A stretch of DNA of 64,000 nt from Cinclus cinclus (Eukaryota; Chordata; Aves; Passeriformes; Cinclidae), in NCBI RefSeq assembly GCF_963662255.1, contig NC_085071.1:7099833-7163832 (forward strand), written 5' to 3'. Positions within the stretch are counted from its first letter, which is position 1; each line of letters begins with the position of its first letter. The position numbers were made by a program, and so were the translations under genes. The notes beneath the pieces were generated by a model, which worked only from the letters and a program-made list of their open reading frames with translations, made no database searches and was not told the DNA's origin. Shown here piece after piece: positions 1 to 10,441 of the stretch.

Positions 1-355
1 CCTTCAGCCGGCACGGGGCTCCGAGCACCCGCGGGCAGCCCGTCCCTACAGCCCAAATCCCCACGGGCCAGCCCGGCCCGGCCACACAACCGGCCCCAAA
101 CCGCGGCCTCCGGGAGGGGCTGGGCGAGTGTCAGGCCGGGGAAGGAGCCCCGGCCCGGGACAGACCCCCCAAAACCCCGGCCCGGGACCACAGCAGCACC
201 AGCTCACTATGTGGCAGGAAACACCGCCCGCTTCTACCTCAGAAGTCACTATTTGGCAAGGGCCTTGAGGCCCACTCCAGCGCCTCTGCCTCTTTTCCCC
301 GGGAAGAGACGGCCCGGGGGCGCTGGGGAGGCCCGCTCGCCCCTCTCGCACTCAC
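1..355 (-). other. CpG-rich start of a minus-strand first intron
   Basis: GC-rich sequence directly 3' (on the minus strand) of the splice donor at 350-355. It has many CpGs and no convincing coding exon. It reads as the beginning of the first intron of the gene whose promoter lies at about 400-620. Short open frames here end within about 100 codons and have no recognisable domain. Confidence 0.4.
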
Positions 356-440
356 CCTGTCGGCGGCTGTCCCCTCCGCGCCCCCGCTCTCACTACCACC
401 AGGGCGGGCCGGCCCGCCCGTCCGCCATTCCACGGCTCCC
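356..440 (-). other. Candidate noncoding first exon, possibly WASF2
   Basis: On the minus strand a GC-rich segment ends in CGACAGG followed by GTGAGT (complement of 350-355), a near-consensus splice donor. Two CCAAT boxes lie 60-140 nt upstream, so transcription would start at about 400-450. The only ATG in the putative exon opens a very short frame, so the exon is probably 5' UTR. In human the gene immediately downstream of AHDC1 on the same strand is WASF2, whose first exon is noncoding, so this position suits WASF2. That identity rests only on synteny: no WASF2 coding sequence lies in the window. The start of the exon is an estimate. Confidence 0.4.
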
Positions 441-620
441 CCTCCCTGCCCTGGCGGACCCTCGCCCCGCCTCCCCCGGCAGCCGCTCCGCCGCGCCATT
501 GGCTGCCCGCCCGCGAATGCTGCCGCGCCATTGGCTGCGGCTCTCCGTCCATCAAAGCCGTCCTACGCCACTTTCGTACGGACCTGGCGCAGCGGAAGAA
601 CCGCACCCAAGCCGGCCGCG
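440..620 (-). promoter_or_regulatory. CpG-island promoter with two CCAAT boxes
   Basis: Two copies of CCATTGGCTG on the plus strand (near 496-505 and 528-537) read CAGCCAATGG on the minus strand, the classical NF-Y CCAAT box with its usual flank. They are about 32 bp apart, roughly three helical turns, which is typical of NF-Y pairs. GC-box-like and CpG-rich DNA surrounds them, and a splice donor lies downstream at 355. I infer a TATA-less housekeeping-type promoter driving the minus strand. Some divergent plus-strand transcription would not be surprising. Confidence 0.5.
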
Positions 621-957
621 CAAAGAGAGTAAATAACGGGAGGTGTACCATGAGGGGAGATAGACGGGGGGAACTCTGGGCAGTCTGCGGCCAGATTACA
701 GGGACAGAGGGGAGAACCGCGCCACTAATCACAATCACGACATCTTAAAAATACTGGTTGTTCTGCTTATGGAAGCCAGAACTTGATATTCTTCCAAGTG
801 GCATTTGTGGAGAGGGGTCTCTGCCACTTCCGCACCTCCCCCGGAGAGCTGCCCTTTGGTGCTGCCTTTCGCCTCTATGGTCTCCCGCCCTGCGAGGAAA
901 GTTCCACCTGGGGGAGCGGGGGTGTCAGACCAGGGCGGGCGGAGCTGTGGGCTCTGG

Positions 958-1110
958 GCTCGGAGTTTGGGCTGTGGGCTCTGAGATCTGAGTTTGGGCT
1001 CTGGGCTGTGGGCTCTGAGATCTGAGTTTGGGCTCTGGGCTGTGGGCTCTGAGTTTGAGCTCTGAGTTTGCAGTCTTGAATCTGGGATCTGGATTTGGGC
1101 TCTGGGGTTT
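958..1110. repeat. 34-bp minisatellite, 3-4 copies
   Basis: The phrase GGGCTGTGGGCTCTGAG recurs at 969, 1003 and 1037, a period of 34 bp, then decays into GAGTTTGGGCTC-like variants up to about 1110. The minus-strand frames across it translate as repeated Ala-Gln-Ser-Pro motifs and are repeat artefacts, not a protein. Confidence 0.85.
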
Positions 1111-1680
1111 GGGGTCGGGGGTGCTGGGTGGGGGTTTGGGGGCAGCACTGCAGGAGGGACGGGGGCCTTGGGGAGAGGCAGGGGATGGCAGCGGGGCCGG
1201 GGCCAGGTGACAGAGACAGCGCCGGGCTGGCCACCAGGACCAGCTGCCAGTCCTGCCACCCCCAGCACCCCCAGCCCACTGCTGAGCACGGTGTCCCCTG
1301 GGTGTCCCCAGCCCCCAGAGCAGGTTCCTGTCCCTGGGTCCCCGAGCCGGCCCTGGGGACAGCCCCAGCCCCCAGCCATCCTTGCTGGCCACACCAGGGC
1401 GATGGCCACTGGCATCCTCCGGGTGATGCTGCCTTTGGCTCTCGCCTGGATTTCTCCTTGTGACTTTGATGAGGCTGGGAACAGAGACAGGGATTAAAGG
1501 AGCCTGGAGTAGCGAATGGAGCTGCTGGGGACACGGGGACAGGCCCTGCTGGGTGGGCACTGTCCTGCATCCCGGTCCCACAGGGCAGCAGTGGGGGTCA
1601 CCCCAGGGCTCTAAAAGCTCTGTTTCCTGTTTCCCTGTTTCCTGCCCGGTCTCCAGTGCAGCACAGAAGCAGAGTCCCGG

Positions 1681-1810
1681 CGTAGCTTGGGTTGGAAGGG
1701 ATCTGAAAGCTCGTCTTGAAATTGATGGGCAGGGACACCTTTGACTTGACCTGATTGCTGCAAGCCCTGTCCAGTGTGGCACTGAACACTTCCAGGGATG
1801 GGACCAGCAT
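1681..1810 (-). mobile_element. Decayed CR1 LINE 3'-end fragment
   Basis: The plus strand carries the words expected of an inverted CR1 tail: GGGTTGGAAGGGATCTGAAAG, GGGCAGGGACACC, and ACACTTCCAGGGATGGG, in the right order with substitutions. The element therefore lies on the minus strand with its 3' end at about 1681. CR1 is the dominant avian LINE. It is 5'-truncated, as most copies are, and more diverged than the copy near 21.2 kb. Confidence 0.75.
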
Positions 1811-2394
1811 CTTGCAGCTCCTCCTGGTCCTCAGCAGAGCCAGGGTGATGCTAATCACCCAAAAACTGCAGGAGCAGAGATCTGATGAGAAATTCCACCA
1901 CATGGCATCCTGTATTTCTGCTGGTGCACCTGGATATTAAATCCTCCCTCCCTGCCTGGTGATCAAGCCTGTGGGCTTGATGAAGAAGAGGGACTGGGAT
2001 GAAGAGCACTGGCACAGACATCCTTCTCTTCCCTGCTCTGTGCTCCTGCTCTAAACCAAACCACAGGGAGTAAATCACCGGCGCTCCTGCCAGGAAGCAA
2101 ACAAATCCCTGTGGGAGCCGTGATGGCAGAGCCATCCCAGGGTCACTCGGTCTGAGCTGTGCCTGTCCCTCGTGTCCGTGACTGCTCTGCCCTGTGACAC
2201 GGCCTGTCCAGCACCGCTGCTCTCCCTCCAGATCCTGCTGGGAGAGATGGACACACAGACACACAGATGTACCGAAACTGCCATTTTTTGCCTGGTTTTT
2301 GCATCACTTTCCTTCATGAGTCCCACCTCTGTAGGATGGTCAGTCCTTCCTGGTGCTCCCTGCTGCCCTGTGCTGGGTCCTGGCAGGATGAAGT

Positions 2395-2535
2395 GGGACA
2401 CACGGGGTGGGTGGGTTCCCAGGCCTGGGATGCACGGACACCTGGGGTACCTGGGATGCACAGGACACGCGGGATCTCCAGGGTACCTGCGATGCAGTGG
2501 GGCACAAGGGATGAACGGGGTACATGGGATGCTGC
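2395..2535. repeat. Degenerate GGTACCTGGGATGCAC minisatellite
   Basis: Imperfect units of about 22-26 bp built on GGGGTACCTGGGATGCACRGGACAC. The same core word, TGCACGGGATACCCGG, reappears around 3350-3400, so two related minisatellites lie about 0.9 kb apart. Confidence 0.65.
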
Positions 2536-3304
2536 CCCAGGACCCCCATCCTGCCCTAGCACCCCCAGTTCTCAGCTGTGGCTGTGGACCAGGGGCTGAG
2601 GTGCTGCTGAAGCTGCTCAGCTCCGTGTTTTCCAAGCTGCCAGCGAGCCGTTCCCTTGAAGATCTGCCTCTATCTCAAGGTGTCACAGCCTCAAGGGACC
2701 TACCTAATCTGTATCTGCACTGCAACCTTTATCTCTCCTGCTCTGTTTATAGCTGCTGAATAAAACCTGCTAAACTGCAGGATCCAGCCCCCCTCACCGC
2801 CGTGCCCCCCGACACTATTTCCCCTGGTGTTCTTGCCTGCCAGGTGCTTTCCTGTGTTCTGCTGGAGGTAAATGATCCTCCAGGGGATGGGGAAGGGCAA
2901 CCAGGCTGCTCCTGACTCCCACCTACCTCCCAGGTGGGCTCCAGCCACGTCCAAGCTGTTGATAACCCCAGACTGAGCCTGGCACAAATCAACGCCTCAT
3001 CCCAGCCCTGATTTCCTCAGCCTGGGCTTGGATTCTGCTGAAAAGCAGGTGGGATCCAGCAGGTCCAGCCTCATTCTTTCTCTGCGTGCTTCAGGGATTG
3101 GGAAAGGGGACATTCTCCGCGGGAGGGAGGAGATGGCAGCTTGTTGAAACCTTGGATGTCTCTTCGCTGGCCAACTGCCCCTATCCCAGCAGGCACAGCT
3201 GCATCCCTGCTCCCTGCGGGAAAGGAGCCAGGGCTGTCAGCCCCAGAGCTGTGAGGATGCTTTGGAAACGTGCTCCCAAGGCTTCTCCCGCATCCCTGAT
3301 TCCC

Positions 3305-3515
3305 ATGGACCTGGGATTCACAAGGACACACACGGAGCACCTGCGGTGCACGGGATACCCGGGTGCGATGGAGCACACGGGGTGGAAGGGGTGCACGGGA
3401 TACCCGGGGGACCCTCCGTGCGACGGGCGCACAGGATGGGCAGGATGTGGGGGCTGCCCCGGGCTGTCCCGGAGGCTCAGGGGGTGCCCGGGAGGCTCAG
3501 GGGGTGCCCGGCGTG
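3305..3515. repeat. Second GGGATACCCGG minisatellite plus 20-bp duplication
   Basis: Imperfect repeats of GTGCACGGGATACCCGGG occur at about 3346-3405, related to the array at 2395-2535. They are followed by two tandem copies of GGAGGCTCAGGGGGTGCCCG at about 3472-3512. No coding signal. Confidence 0.65.
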
Positions 3516-4089
3516 TCCCCATGCCAGCGTGGCGCGGGCAGTGGCTGTGCCGCTGACATTTACTAATCAGCTCTCACCCAGCGCGCACCCGCTCCCTTCT
3601 CTTGCTGTCTTGTCTCCATGGAGACTCCGCAACCTTTGCTCACTCGTTAATGGTATCTCAGCAAAAGAAACTCCGACGCCACCCAGCCTTCCCCTCCCGG
3701 CCCCGGGAGAAATCCTCGCCTCTCACCTCCATCCCCGTCCCCTCCTGCCGCTGGGGATAAAAGGGACGAGTCCTTGTTAGCGAAGGACCCAGCCACGGGG
3801 GCAAGTTCTGACGGTGGTGCAGGGAGGAGGGAGAGCCACCATCATCCTCCTCGCAGCCAAAAAAACAAGGCCGGGGGATTTTATTGCTGTGGCAGCAAGG
3901 ACAGGCTCCATCCATGCGGGATTCCGGCCAGCAGCCCCTTTCCTGGCTGATTTACTGAGCCACGAGGCTTGGCACGTGGTTCTGCCTGGGTTTCTGTGTT
4001 CCCCCTTCCCAAACCCACACCCCAACATCCACGAAGCTGCCCAAAAACCATCCAGAGGGAGTGGCTGGTGCTGGGAACATGCTCCGTCC

Positions 4090-4290
4090 CCGGTGTCCTG
4101 CTCTCGCTGATTCTGTTTTCAAATTAACATGGGAAAGATGCCCATTACCTGCTTCCAGATAATGACTATGATTAGGCAGAGCTCTGCTGCCAGCCGAGAT
4201 CTGAAGGATTTCTGTGCTCTCCAGCAGCGCTTTGCCAGTGCAAAAACAAGAGCAATAAAGTGTAAATAAAAGACTAAAGGAAATCGTGGG
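4090..4290. promoter_or_regulatory. AT-rich island, candidate conserved noncoding element
   Basis: A block of ordinary, low-CpG, AT-richer sequence stands out from GC-rich flanks. It contains a perfect 12-nt palindrome (GCAGAGCTCTGC, about 4177-4188), GATAA and GATTA homeodomain/GATA-like words, and AATAAA at its end. It is open in no useful frame. I call it a candidate enhancer on composition alone; an alignment with other birds would decide. Confidence 0.3.
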
Positions 4291-4479
4291 TCCATCAGCG
4301 GATGGGGTGTGTGGAAGGGGCTCTAATGATGGGCTCTCTGCCGTGGGCTGGTGGCTTCAGCCTTGCTCCAGGCGGGGGAAAATTGGAGAGGGGCTGTCCC
4401 AGTGCCTCCACCCCATGTGTGAACCTGGCTCGGGCCCTGCTTGCTCAGAACTGGGGGTCTGGGGAAGGAAGATTCCAGA

Positions 4480-4491
4480 TGCGCATGCGCA
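4480..4491. promoter_or_regulatory. Perfect palindromic NRF1 site
   Basis: TGCGCATGCGCA matches the full NRF1 consensus (YGCGCAYGCGCR). It lies about 4 kb from the nearest promoter in DNA that is not otherwise a CpG island. Confidence 0.45.
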
Positions 4492-6714
4492 AGGCTGTTC
4501 TGGGGGGACTGCTGGCCCTGCAGATAGAGATGGGGGTTCAAACGGGGGGGAAGAAATAGCTGGATGTCCTGAGATGACAGCCCCTGGAGCACCCAGGGTG
4601 GTCCCACACCTCCTCTGCCTTGTGGTGTGACACTCTGCTCTCACAGAGCAGGACAAGGGTGACCCCTCTGTGCCAGGCGTCCGGGGGCATCTCCATCCCC
4701 AGGCCACCAGAGCCCGTGGGCAGGGGATGCTCTGGGAACAGCCCAGGACCCATCAGGGCTGAGCTTGTCTCCATCCTGTGGGGATGCTGGGATGTCACGG
4801 GGGCTCTCACCCTCATCCCACTGCTGAGGGAGGCACAAAGCCCCTGCCTGTGCTGCCAGGCTGAGCTCCAGCTCTCTCTGAGCCTGCCAAGTCCCACTCT
4901 CTCCCAAACTGTCCAAGATCCCCCCACTGTGACCAGAGTAGGTGAAAAACCTTGGCCATGGCCGTGAGCTCACCCTCACCGGGAGTGGCTCTCATCCCTG
5001 GGGCAGAGCATCCCTCCTGCCTGGCCCTGCACTGCCCCGTGGGGATGTCACCCAGGCTGACAGGGTGTCACCATGGACAGGGTGAGGGTGATGGTCCCCA
5101 CAGTCCTGGAGGAAGCTGGAAGGAGCTGCCAGTCCCTCTGACAGCTGCTTCAGCAGTACCTGGCATGTCCAAAGGCTGGTCCCACATGTGGCTCACAGGC
5201 AAGGCGGATCCCTGGGGACCCCATGACCCCGTGTCACCCCACTGGGCTCCCCCTGCCAGTGGGATGGGCCCAGGGGAGCCCATCCCGGCCGGTCTGAGGC
5301 AGGAAGCTAATCTGTGCTCCGATTAGGCAGAGTTCCCAGCAATGGAGGTTTCTTCTTTTTTTCCTCCCCCCCCTCAGTGATAACAAATAATAATATAATC
5401 CCCTTAATCCCTCCCCGAGGAGCCGGCGTGAACTCCCGGCCGGGAAGCACCGCGCTTCTGCCGCTGCTGATAACTCACACCCAGGGCCCCCAGAAAAACA
5501 AACGCTTTGGCTCACACGCTGCCCCCCAAAACTCCATGTGCTGCCCTGCCGCTCCCTCTCCCAGCATCCCCAGACCCCCCCATCCAGCCCCTCTGCCATC
5601 GTGGGAGGATCCAGCAGCACTCCTGGCTCCTTCCCGCTCGGTGAGGCCACAATGACCCCGCAGAGCCCCCAGACTCAGCCAAAGGGGGCCCAGTCAAGAC
5701 CCCCATGGAGGCTCTGCCCTCTCAGCTCCTGCTTCCCTTGCAGCAGGGCAGTGGCAAAGCGCCAGGAAGCTCAGCACCCCAGGTGCCCCTGAGCCTTCTC
5801 CTGCCCGGGGACAACGCCAAGGTGTCCTCCCTGCACCCTCCCTGTCTCCAGGCAGACAGCCTGAGGAGTCCTGCAGCCCCCAGGACACCCCAGCACTTTG
5901 TTTTAGGGATGTTGGTGTGGGGAGCATCACCTCCTGTCCCAGCTGAGTCCCCAGGAGTGCTGGCACGGATCCTGCAGCCCCCACCCATCACGGGGTTGCT
6001 GGGAAGGAACCCGTGCACCCAGCTGCCAAATCCCCCCACCTTCCCAGGGACCCCAGCCTGCTATTTCCCCCCTGGTGTCGAGCCCTCTCTCCATCACCAC
6101 CCAGCAAATATTAATAACAACCCTGCAACCGCCTGTGCTTTTATTCCCTGGCTTTGCTGGCCCTGGCTCTGCTGAGCTCAGCTCCTCTGGCTCCAAAATG
6201 CCTTTTAAAATTACCAGAGAGTGGAGACCCTTGCAAACACCCTGCCCTCGGCTGGCCCCTCCTCCCTGGCACCCGCCCCGGGGCCAGCAGCACCCATGTG
6301 CCATGTGGGGAGCTGGGTGCCATCCGCCCCCCTTGTTTAAGAGGCGCCAGGCTGGGCTTGATTAAAACCCAAGTGAAAGCCAGAGCCAGGGCAGAGAGGG
6401 GGATTAGATCGCTCCGGGGAATGTTAATGGACTCCAGAGCTTTCTGCCCGGCTGGCGGCTGGGATGAATCCAGCCCTGGATGGACAGGCGGGTGCGACGA
6501 GTGCGTCAGGGCTCAGCTGGACCCCGGAGCACCCGGCAGAGAGGAAGGAGGATGGGGGGGACAGACACGCGGGGGCTGGGAAGCATCTTCCGAGGGCCTG
6601 GCCGTCCCTCTGGGACAGGCAGGGTGGTCTGGTGCTCCAGCTGGGCTCTGCCGCCCCCGCTGCCAGTGCAGGGGGGATGGTGGCACAGCACGGGCTGACC
6701 ACGGCACGGTGGCA

Positions 6715-6910
6715 CCAGCATCATCCCCAAAACCCCAGCATCACCCCACAACCCCCAGCATCACCCCCACACACACCAGCATCATCCCCAAAACCCCAGC
6801 ATCACCCACACACCCCCCAGCATCACCATCACCCACACACCCCCCAGCATCACCCCCAAACCCACCAGCATCACCCCCAAACCCACCAGCATCACCCCCA
6901 CACCCATCCC
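6715..6910. repeat. CCAGCATCACCCCC(A) minisatellite
   Basis: About ten imperfect units of 17-21 bp built on CCAGCATCACCCCCAAACC, with CACACACC insertions. The array is C/A-rich on the plus strand. The Pro/His/Ser or Gly/Val frames running through it are repeat translations. Confidence 0.85.
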
Positions 6911-7079
6911 GGCCGCCCTGGGTGGGGACAAGGACAGTCTGGGATGGCACCAGCCGTGGGGGGATTCAGAGGGGCTGAAGGGGCTGTTTGCCGGGACGCT
7001 GCTGCTGGCAGGGACGCGGCGGGGCAGCCTTGGGGTGCCGCTGTTGGGGTGCCCGTGCCCCCGACACGGAGCTGTTCCC

Positions 7080-7260
7080 ACCCGGCTTCGCTGGATTGCA
7101 GGTCTGACGTGGGAAATCGCCTCCCTCCCTCGTTAGCTGTGATTAGCATGTCAAGTGGTTGAAGTTGGTGGGTATAAAGGATGCGAGCGAAGAATAATGG
7201 CTTCAATTTTCTTCGCGGCACAGCCATTAATTTGAAGGAGAAGGGGGTGTCCAAACCTCC
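7080..7260. promoter_or_regulatory. AT-richer block with an NKX2-type site
   Basis: Unique-looking sequence with GATTAGC, TCAAGTGG (7151-7158, an NKX2 consensus TNAAGTG), GGTATAAAGG and AGCCATTAATTTG. It contrasts sharply with the GC-rich flanks. Candidate conserved regulatory element; no coding signal. Confidence 0.3.
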
Positions 7261-7739
7261 CGGCAGCTCCCGGCGGATCCGCCGGCCCCAGCGCTGCGGG
7301 CGAGGGCGGCTCCGGCTGGGGGGACACGACCCTCGCGGAGAGCCTGGCACCGGCACAGGCATCCCCCGTGCCAGCGTGATGGTGCACACGGGTGTGCAAC
7401 ACGTGTGCATCCGAGCACACCGCCCTGTGCCCCGGGAGAGAGGAACTGCCCCGGCTCCTGCCCCAGCAATGGGCAGGAGGGAAAATTCCTGCTTTGTTTC
7501 CAAGGGGATGGGAGAAAGTGGAAATGGGGGCAGAGCTGCCTCTGCCAGGTGCGTGCTGGATGCTGGCACAGCCCCCCCGAGCGTCCTCACATCCATCTTC
7601 CCCACGGATCGAGTGTCAGCGCTCTGGCTCCGTGTGGCCCAGCCCTGGACACCTCTGACGTGGAGCATCCCTCATCCCACGGTCCTGCAGCATCCCTGGT
7701 CTCCAAGCTCCAGCATCCTGCGAGGCCAGAACCCTCCTC

Positions 7740-8120
7740 CCAGCAGAGCTGCTTAATTAAAATCATCATTTCCATCCCGAGGTACAGCCAGGCACCAGGA
7801 CCTGGCTCACCCCACATCCCTGCGCACCACGTGGCCATGCCGGACTCGCCCTGCGTGCTCCCAAAAGCAGCTCCCAGAAACCTTCGAAAAATCTATGCTA
7901 AACAAATAAAAAAACCCAACAGAACAATCATTTCCCCTCCAAATTTTGAGATTTTTCCTCCTTTCCCCCAGCAGACCCAGGCGATGCTGGGCTCTGCTGA
8001 TCAATCCCCAACAATCAGACCCATCACGAGGTTTTTCAGGCTCCAGAGTGGCTCATGCTGCTTGAGAGATATAATTGAGGCTTTAAAAAAAGGACAAAAA
8101 ATAATAAAATAAGTGAAATC
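7740..8120. promoter_or_regulatory. AT-rich block downstream of AHDC1
   Basis: An island starting GCTTAATTAAAATCATC and ending with A-rich AATAAAATAAG, containing AAACAAATAAAAAA and ATAATTGAGG. It could be a conserved element or the ancient remains of an insertion. I recognise no repeat family and no gene. Confidence 0.25.
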
Positions 8121-9079
8121 CAGCTGTGGTGCAAGCAGCCAGTCATACCCAGCAAGACTGTGGCTGTGCCAGGTGATGCTCCCTGGCAGGATTTACCTGC
8201 TGGGGGGAATTTCATCATCTTTCAGTGCTGCTTGTTGTGACCTGAAACGGGAGAGAGGAAAAATGGGGTGGGAAAGAGTAAATTTGATGCTTGTGGGAAA
8301 CATTGTATTGGAGCCAAGCTAGGAATGAAGGGTCCCGGAGCCCCAAAAGACCCCCCAGGAGGGGTCATGGAGGGGCCAGAGGGGGGAGGTTCAGAACCTC
8401 GGCATGGGCACTGGCTGCAGGCACAGCACCAGGGGTGGCTGGAGCCCCCAACCTGCTCCCGTGCCTCAGTTTCCCCCCTGTGCTATGTCAGAGTCAGGGA
8501 ACATTTGGTTCCCACCAGGTGAAAGCACAACCTCGGGGTGCCCCTGACAGGCCCCGTTTGCCCCCAGCCCTGTCAGACTGTGTGAACATGGTGGGAAGGA
8601 GAGACTGCAACCCTCATCCCATCCTCCCCAGCAGCTCCGGAGCTGTGACCACCTTGAGCTGGGGGGTGTCAGACACCTGTAGGGCCCCAGGGAGGAGGGA
8701 CAGCACCCAGTCCTCCCTCATTACCCCCCAGCTCACCCTGAGGGTGATCCCCCAGCACCTGGAGCCTACCTGAGCCCCCACCCTGCTCACCTTGGACTAG
8801 GAGGGGAGAGGGTGGTGGAAATAAAAAGCCCCCAAATGCCCAACCACCTCCAAGTGGGGCACAGGGACTGCCAGGTGCTCCCCGTTCCCTCCCAGCACCC
8901 CGAGGTTGGGCTGGGGAGGGTCCTGTGAGCCCACCTGGGTGCTCAGAGTTCCCCATAAGGGGGGGAGCTCCATCAGCCTGGGCTCCTCCCAGCAAAGAGG
9001 GGGTTCCCCAGCATCCCCCCGCTGCACTGGCAGCCCCTGCTGCCCCCATCCCCCGTCATATTCCCGTGTGTTGCTCTCC

Positions 9080-9310
9080 ATATCAGCCCCCCAGCCCCCC
9101 ACTCACCTCTCCCACCCACGGCTCTACCTGCGCCCCCCCCGCCCCCCTCTCCTCTGCCGCCGCCGCCGCCTTCATCTTCCCAGGCTGGAAGTTGGTGGAT
9201 TTCTGAATTTTACGTGTTTTGTCCTTATTTTCCTCCTTTTCTCGCTGCTTTCTGGCGCTGACACTTCTCCCATCCATCACCGGGGAGTCTCCTGCAATTC
9301 CTGCGCCCCT
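9080..9310 (-). other. Unassigned minus-strand exon-like block
   Basis: Minus-strand sequence from about 9260 runs through A/G-rich codons (Arg-Lys-Gln-Arg-Glu-Lys and so on), then five GCG codons, and ends GGGAGAG followed by GTGAGT (complement of 9101-9106). A lysine-rich frame of about 55 codons with a donor directly after it resembles a first exon. It lies between AHDC1 and the left-edge promoter, so it might be an alternative first exon of the downstream gene. I recognise no protein and see no acceptor that would make it internal. Low confidence. Confidence 0.2.
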
Positions 9311-9606
9311 TCCCCCCAGTGGTGCCAGGGAGGGGTGGGCACCCCTCCTGCCCTGCAAAGCCCCTGTGGGTCCCCAAAGTGCCACCCATCCCCAGGGAGC
9401 AGCAGAGGGGTCACACTGCACCTCGGTTTGTACCAAAATTCGGCTTTCTTGGTGCAATTCCCAGCTTTAGGCTGATCCTGGCACCCACCCTAAATCCAGG
9501 GAGGGTCAACATCCCTCCAGCACCCACCCCCGGCACAGCCAGGCCGTGCTCTCCCAAAAAAGAGAAGCAAGAAAGCAGCGGGCATCGCTCAATATATAGG
9601 TTTCTT

Positions 9607-9612
9607 TTTAAT
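9607..9612 (-). terminator. AHDC1: Candidate AHDC1 poly(A) signal ATTAAA
   Basis: The minus strand reads ATTAAA here, the second commonest vertebrate polyadenylation hexamer, at the point where the AT-rich 3' UTR gives way to GC-rich intergenic DNA. Cleavage would fall at about 9585-9597. Upstream AATAAA hexamers in A-rich tracts (for example 9778-9783) are alternatives. Confidence 0.4.
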
Positions 9613-10388
9613 ATAAAAAAAGTGCCTATTAAAAATTCCTTCCTAAATAACACAAAAAGACCATTTGAGGGGCAAAGCGGGGGCCGGGGGGGGCTCACGG
9701 GGGCCCCTCTGGCCAGGGCAGCTGGGGGGGCGGGGGAACGAGGGGGGATTTTAACCAAATTTGGGTATTTTTCCCTTTTTATTTTTTTTTTCCTATGAAT
9801 TTTGCCTTTTAAAATCCATTTCAGGGTGGTTTTCTTCTCTTTGTGTGTGTGTTTTCTCTCTCTTTTTTATTTTTTTTTAATTTTTTTTTTTTTGCACAAC
9901 CCACAGAGCTGTACGGAGATTGCCGAACCCTTGAGGAGGGGGGGACACACAGGGAATTTGTGGGAGGAGAGGACCCCAAAGCCCACCTGGCACCGACACA
10001 CGCACCCACACCTGAGCTTGTCACCACCTCAGGGACCCTGGACAGGGACCCCCCCTTTACCCCAGCCCCCCTCCACTCCCCCTCCCCACCAAGAGGATCT
10101 GTGATTGACTTATTCCTTATTTTTTTTTCCTTTTAAAATTTTTTTTTCTTCTTTTTTTTTGTTTTTTTTTTTTTAACTCCTTTTTGTTTTTATACAAATT
10201 TGGATCTTTGGGTGTGTACTGCCAAAAAAAAACCAAAACAACCAAAAACCCAACAAAAAACCAAAAACCTGCCTTCGTTCTTCAGAATAATAATAAAAAT
10301 AAAACTCAAATCATCATTGATCATTAAAAAAAAGGCAACGGAAACCCAAGGAACCCATGCGGAAGTTGCACACCACAAAACCACAGCA

Positions 10389-10441
10389 GATGTACAGAAT
10401 GCAATATACAAGACACGATTTATAATAAAACATTATATACA
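10389..10441 (-). promoter_or_regulatory. AHDC1: Cluster of Pumilio-type sites in AHDC1 3' UTR
   Basis: Read as RNA on the minus strand: UGUAUAUA at 10434-10441 (a perfect UGUANAUA Pumilio element), UGUAUAUU at 10403-10410 and UGUACAUC at 10389-10396 (both one base off). An AUUUA pentamer lies next to the first. Three PUM-like sites in 53 nt suggest PUM-mediated control of mRNA stability or translation. The family's binding rule is established; use here is inference. Confidence 0.45.

Larger units (their letters stand above)
741..9580. other. Intergenic region between AHDC1 3' end and left promoter
   Basis: Apart from the repeats, CR1 fragment and AT-rich blocks listed separately, I see no gene here. 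Many frames stay open for 100-280 codons because GC-rich DNA is poor in stops. Their translations are low-complexity Pro/Gly/Arg/Ser, with no domain, no consistent splice structure and overlapping alternatives in all frames. Unremarkable subsections are 741-957, 1111-1680, 1811-2394, 2536-3304, 3421-4089, 4291-6714, 6911-7079 and 7261-9080. Confidence 0.6.

Noticed and set aside
735..1782. Overlapping minus-strand frames of 226-285 codons
   Set aside because: Three frames are open over the same 34-bp repeat and GC-rich flank and one runs into a CR1 fragment; no splice logic or domain.
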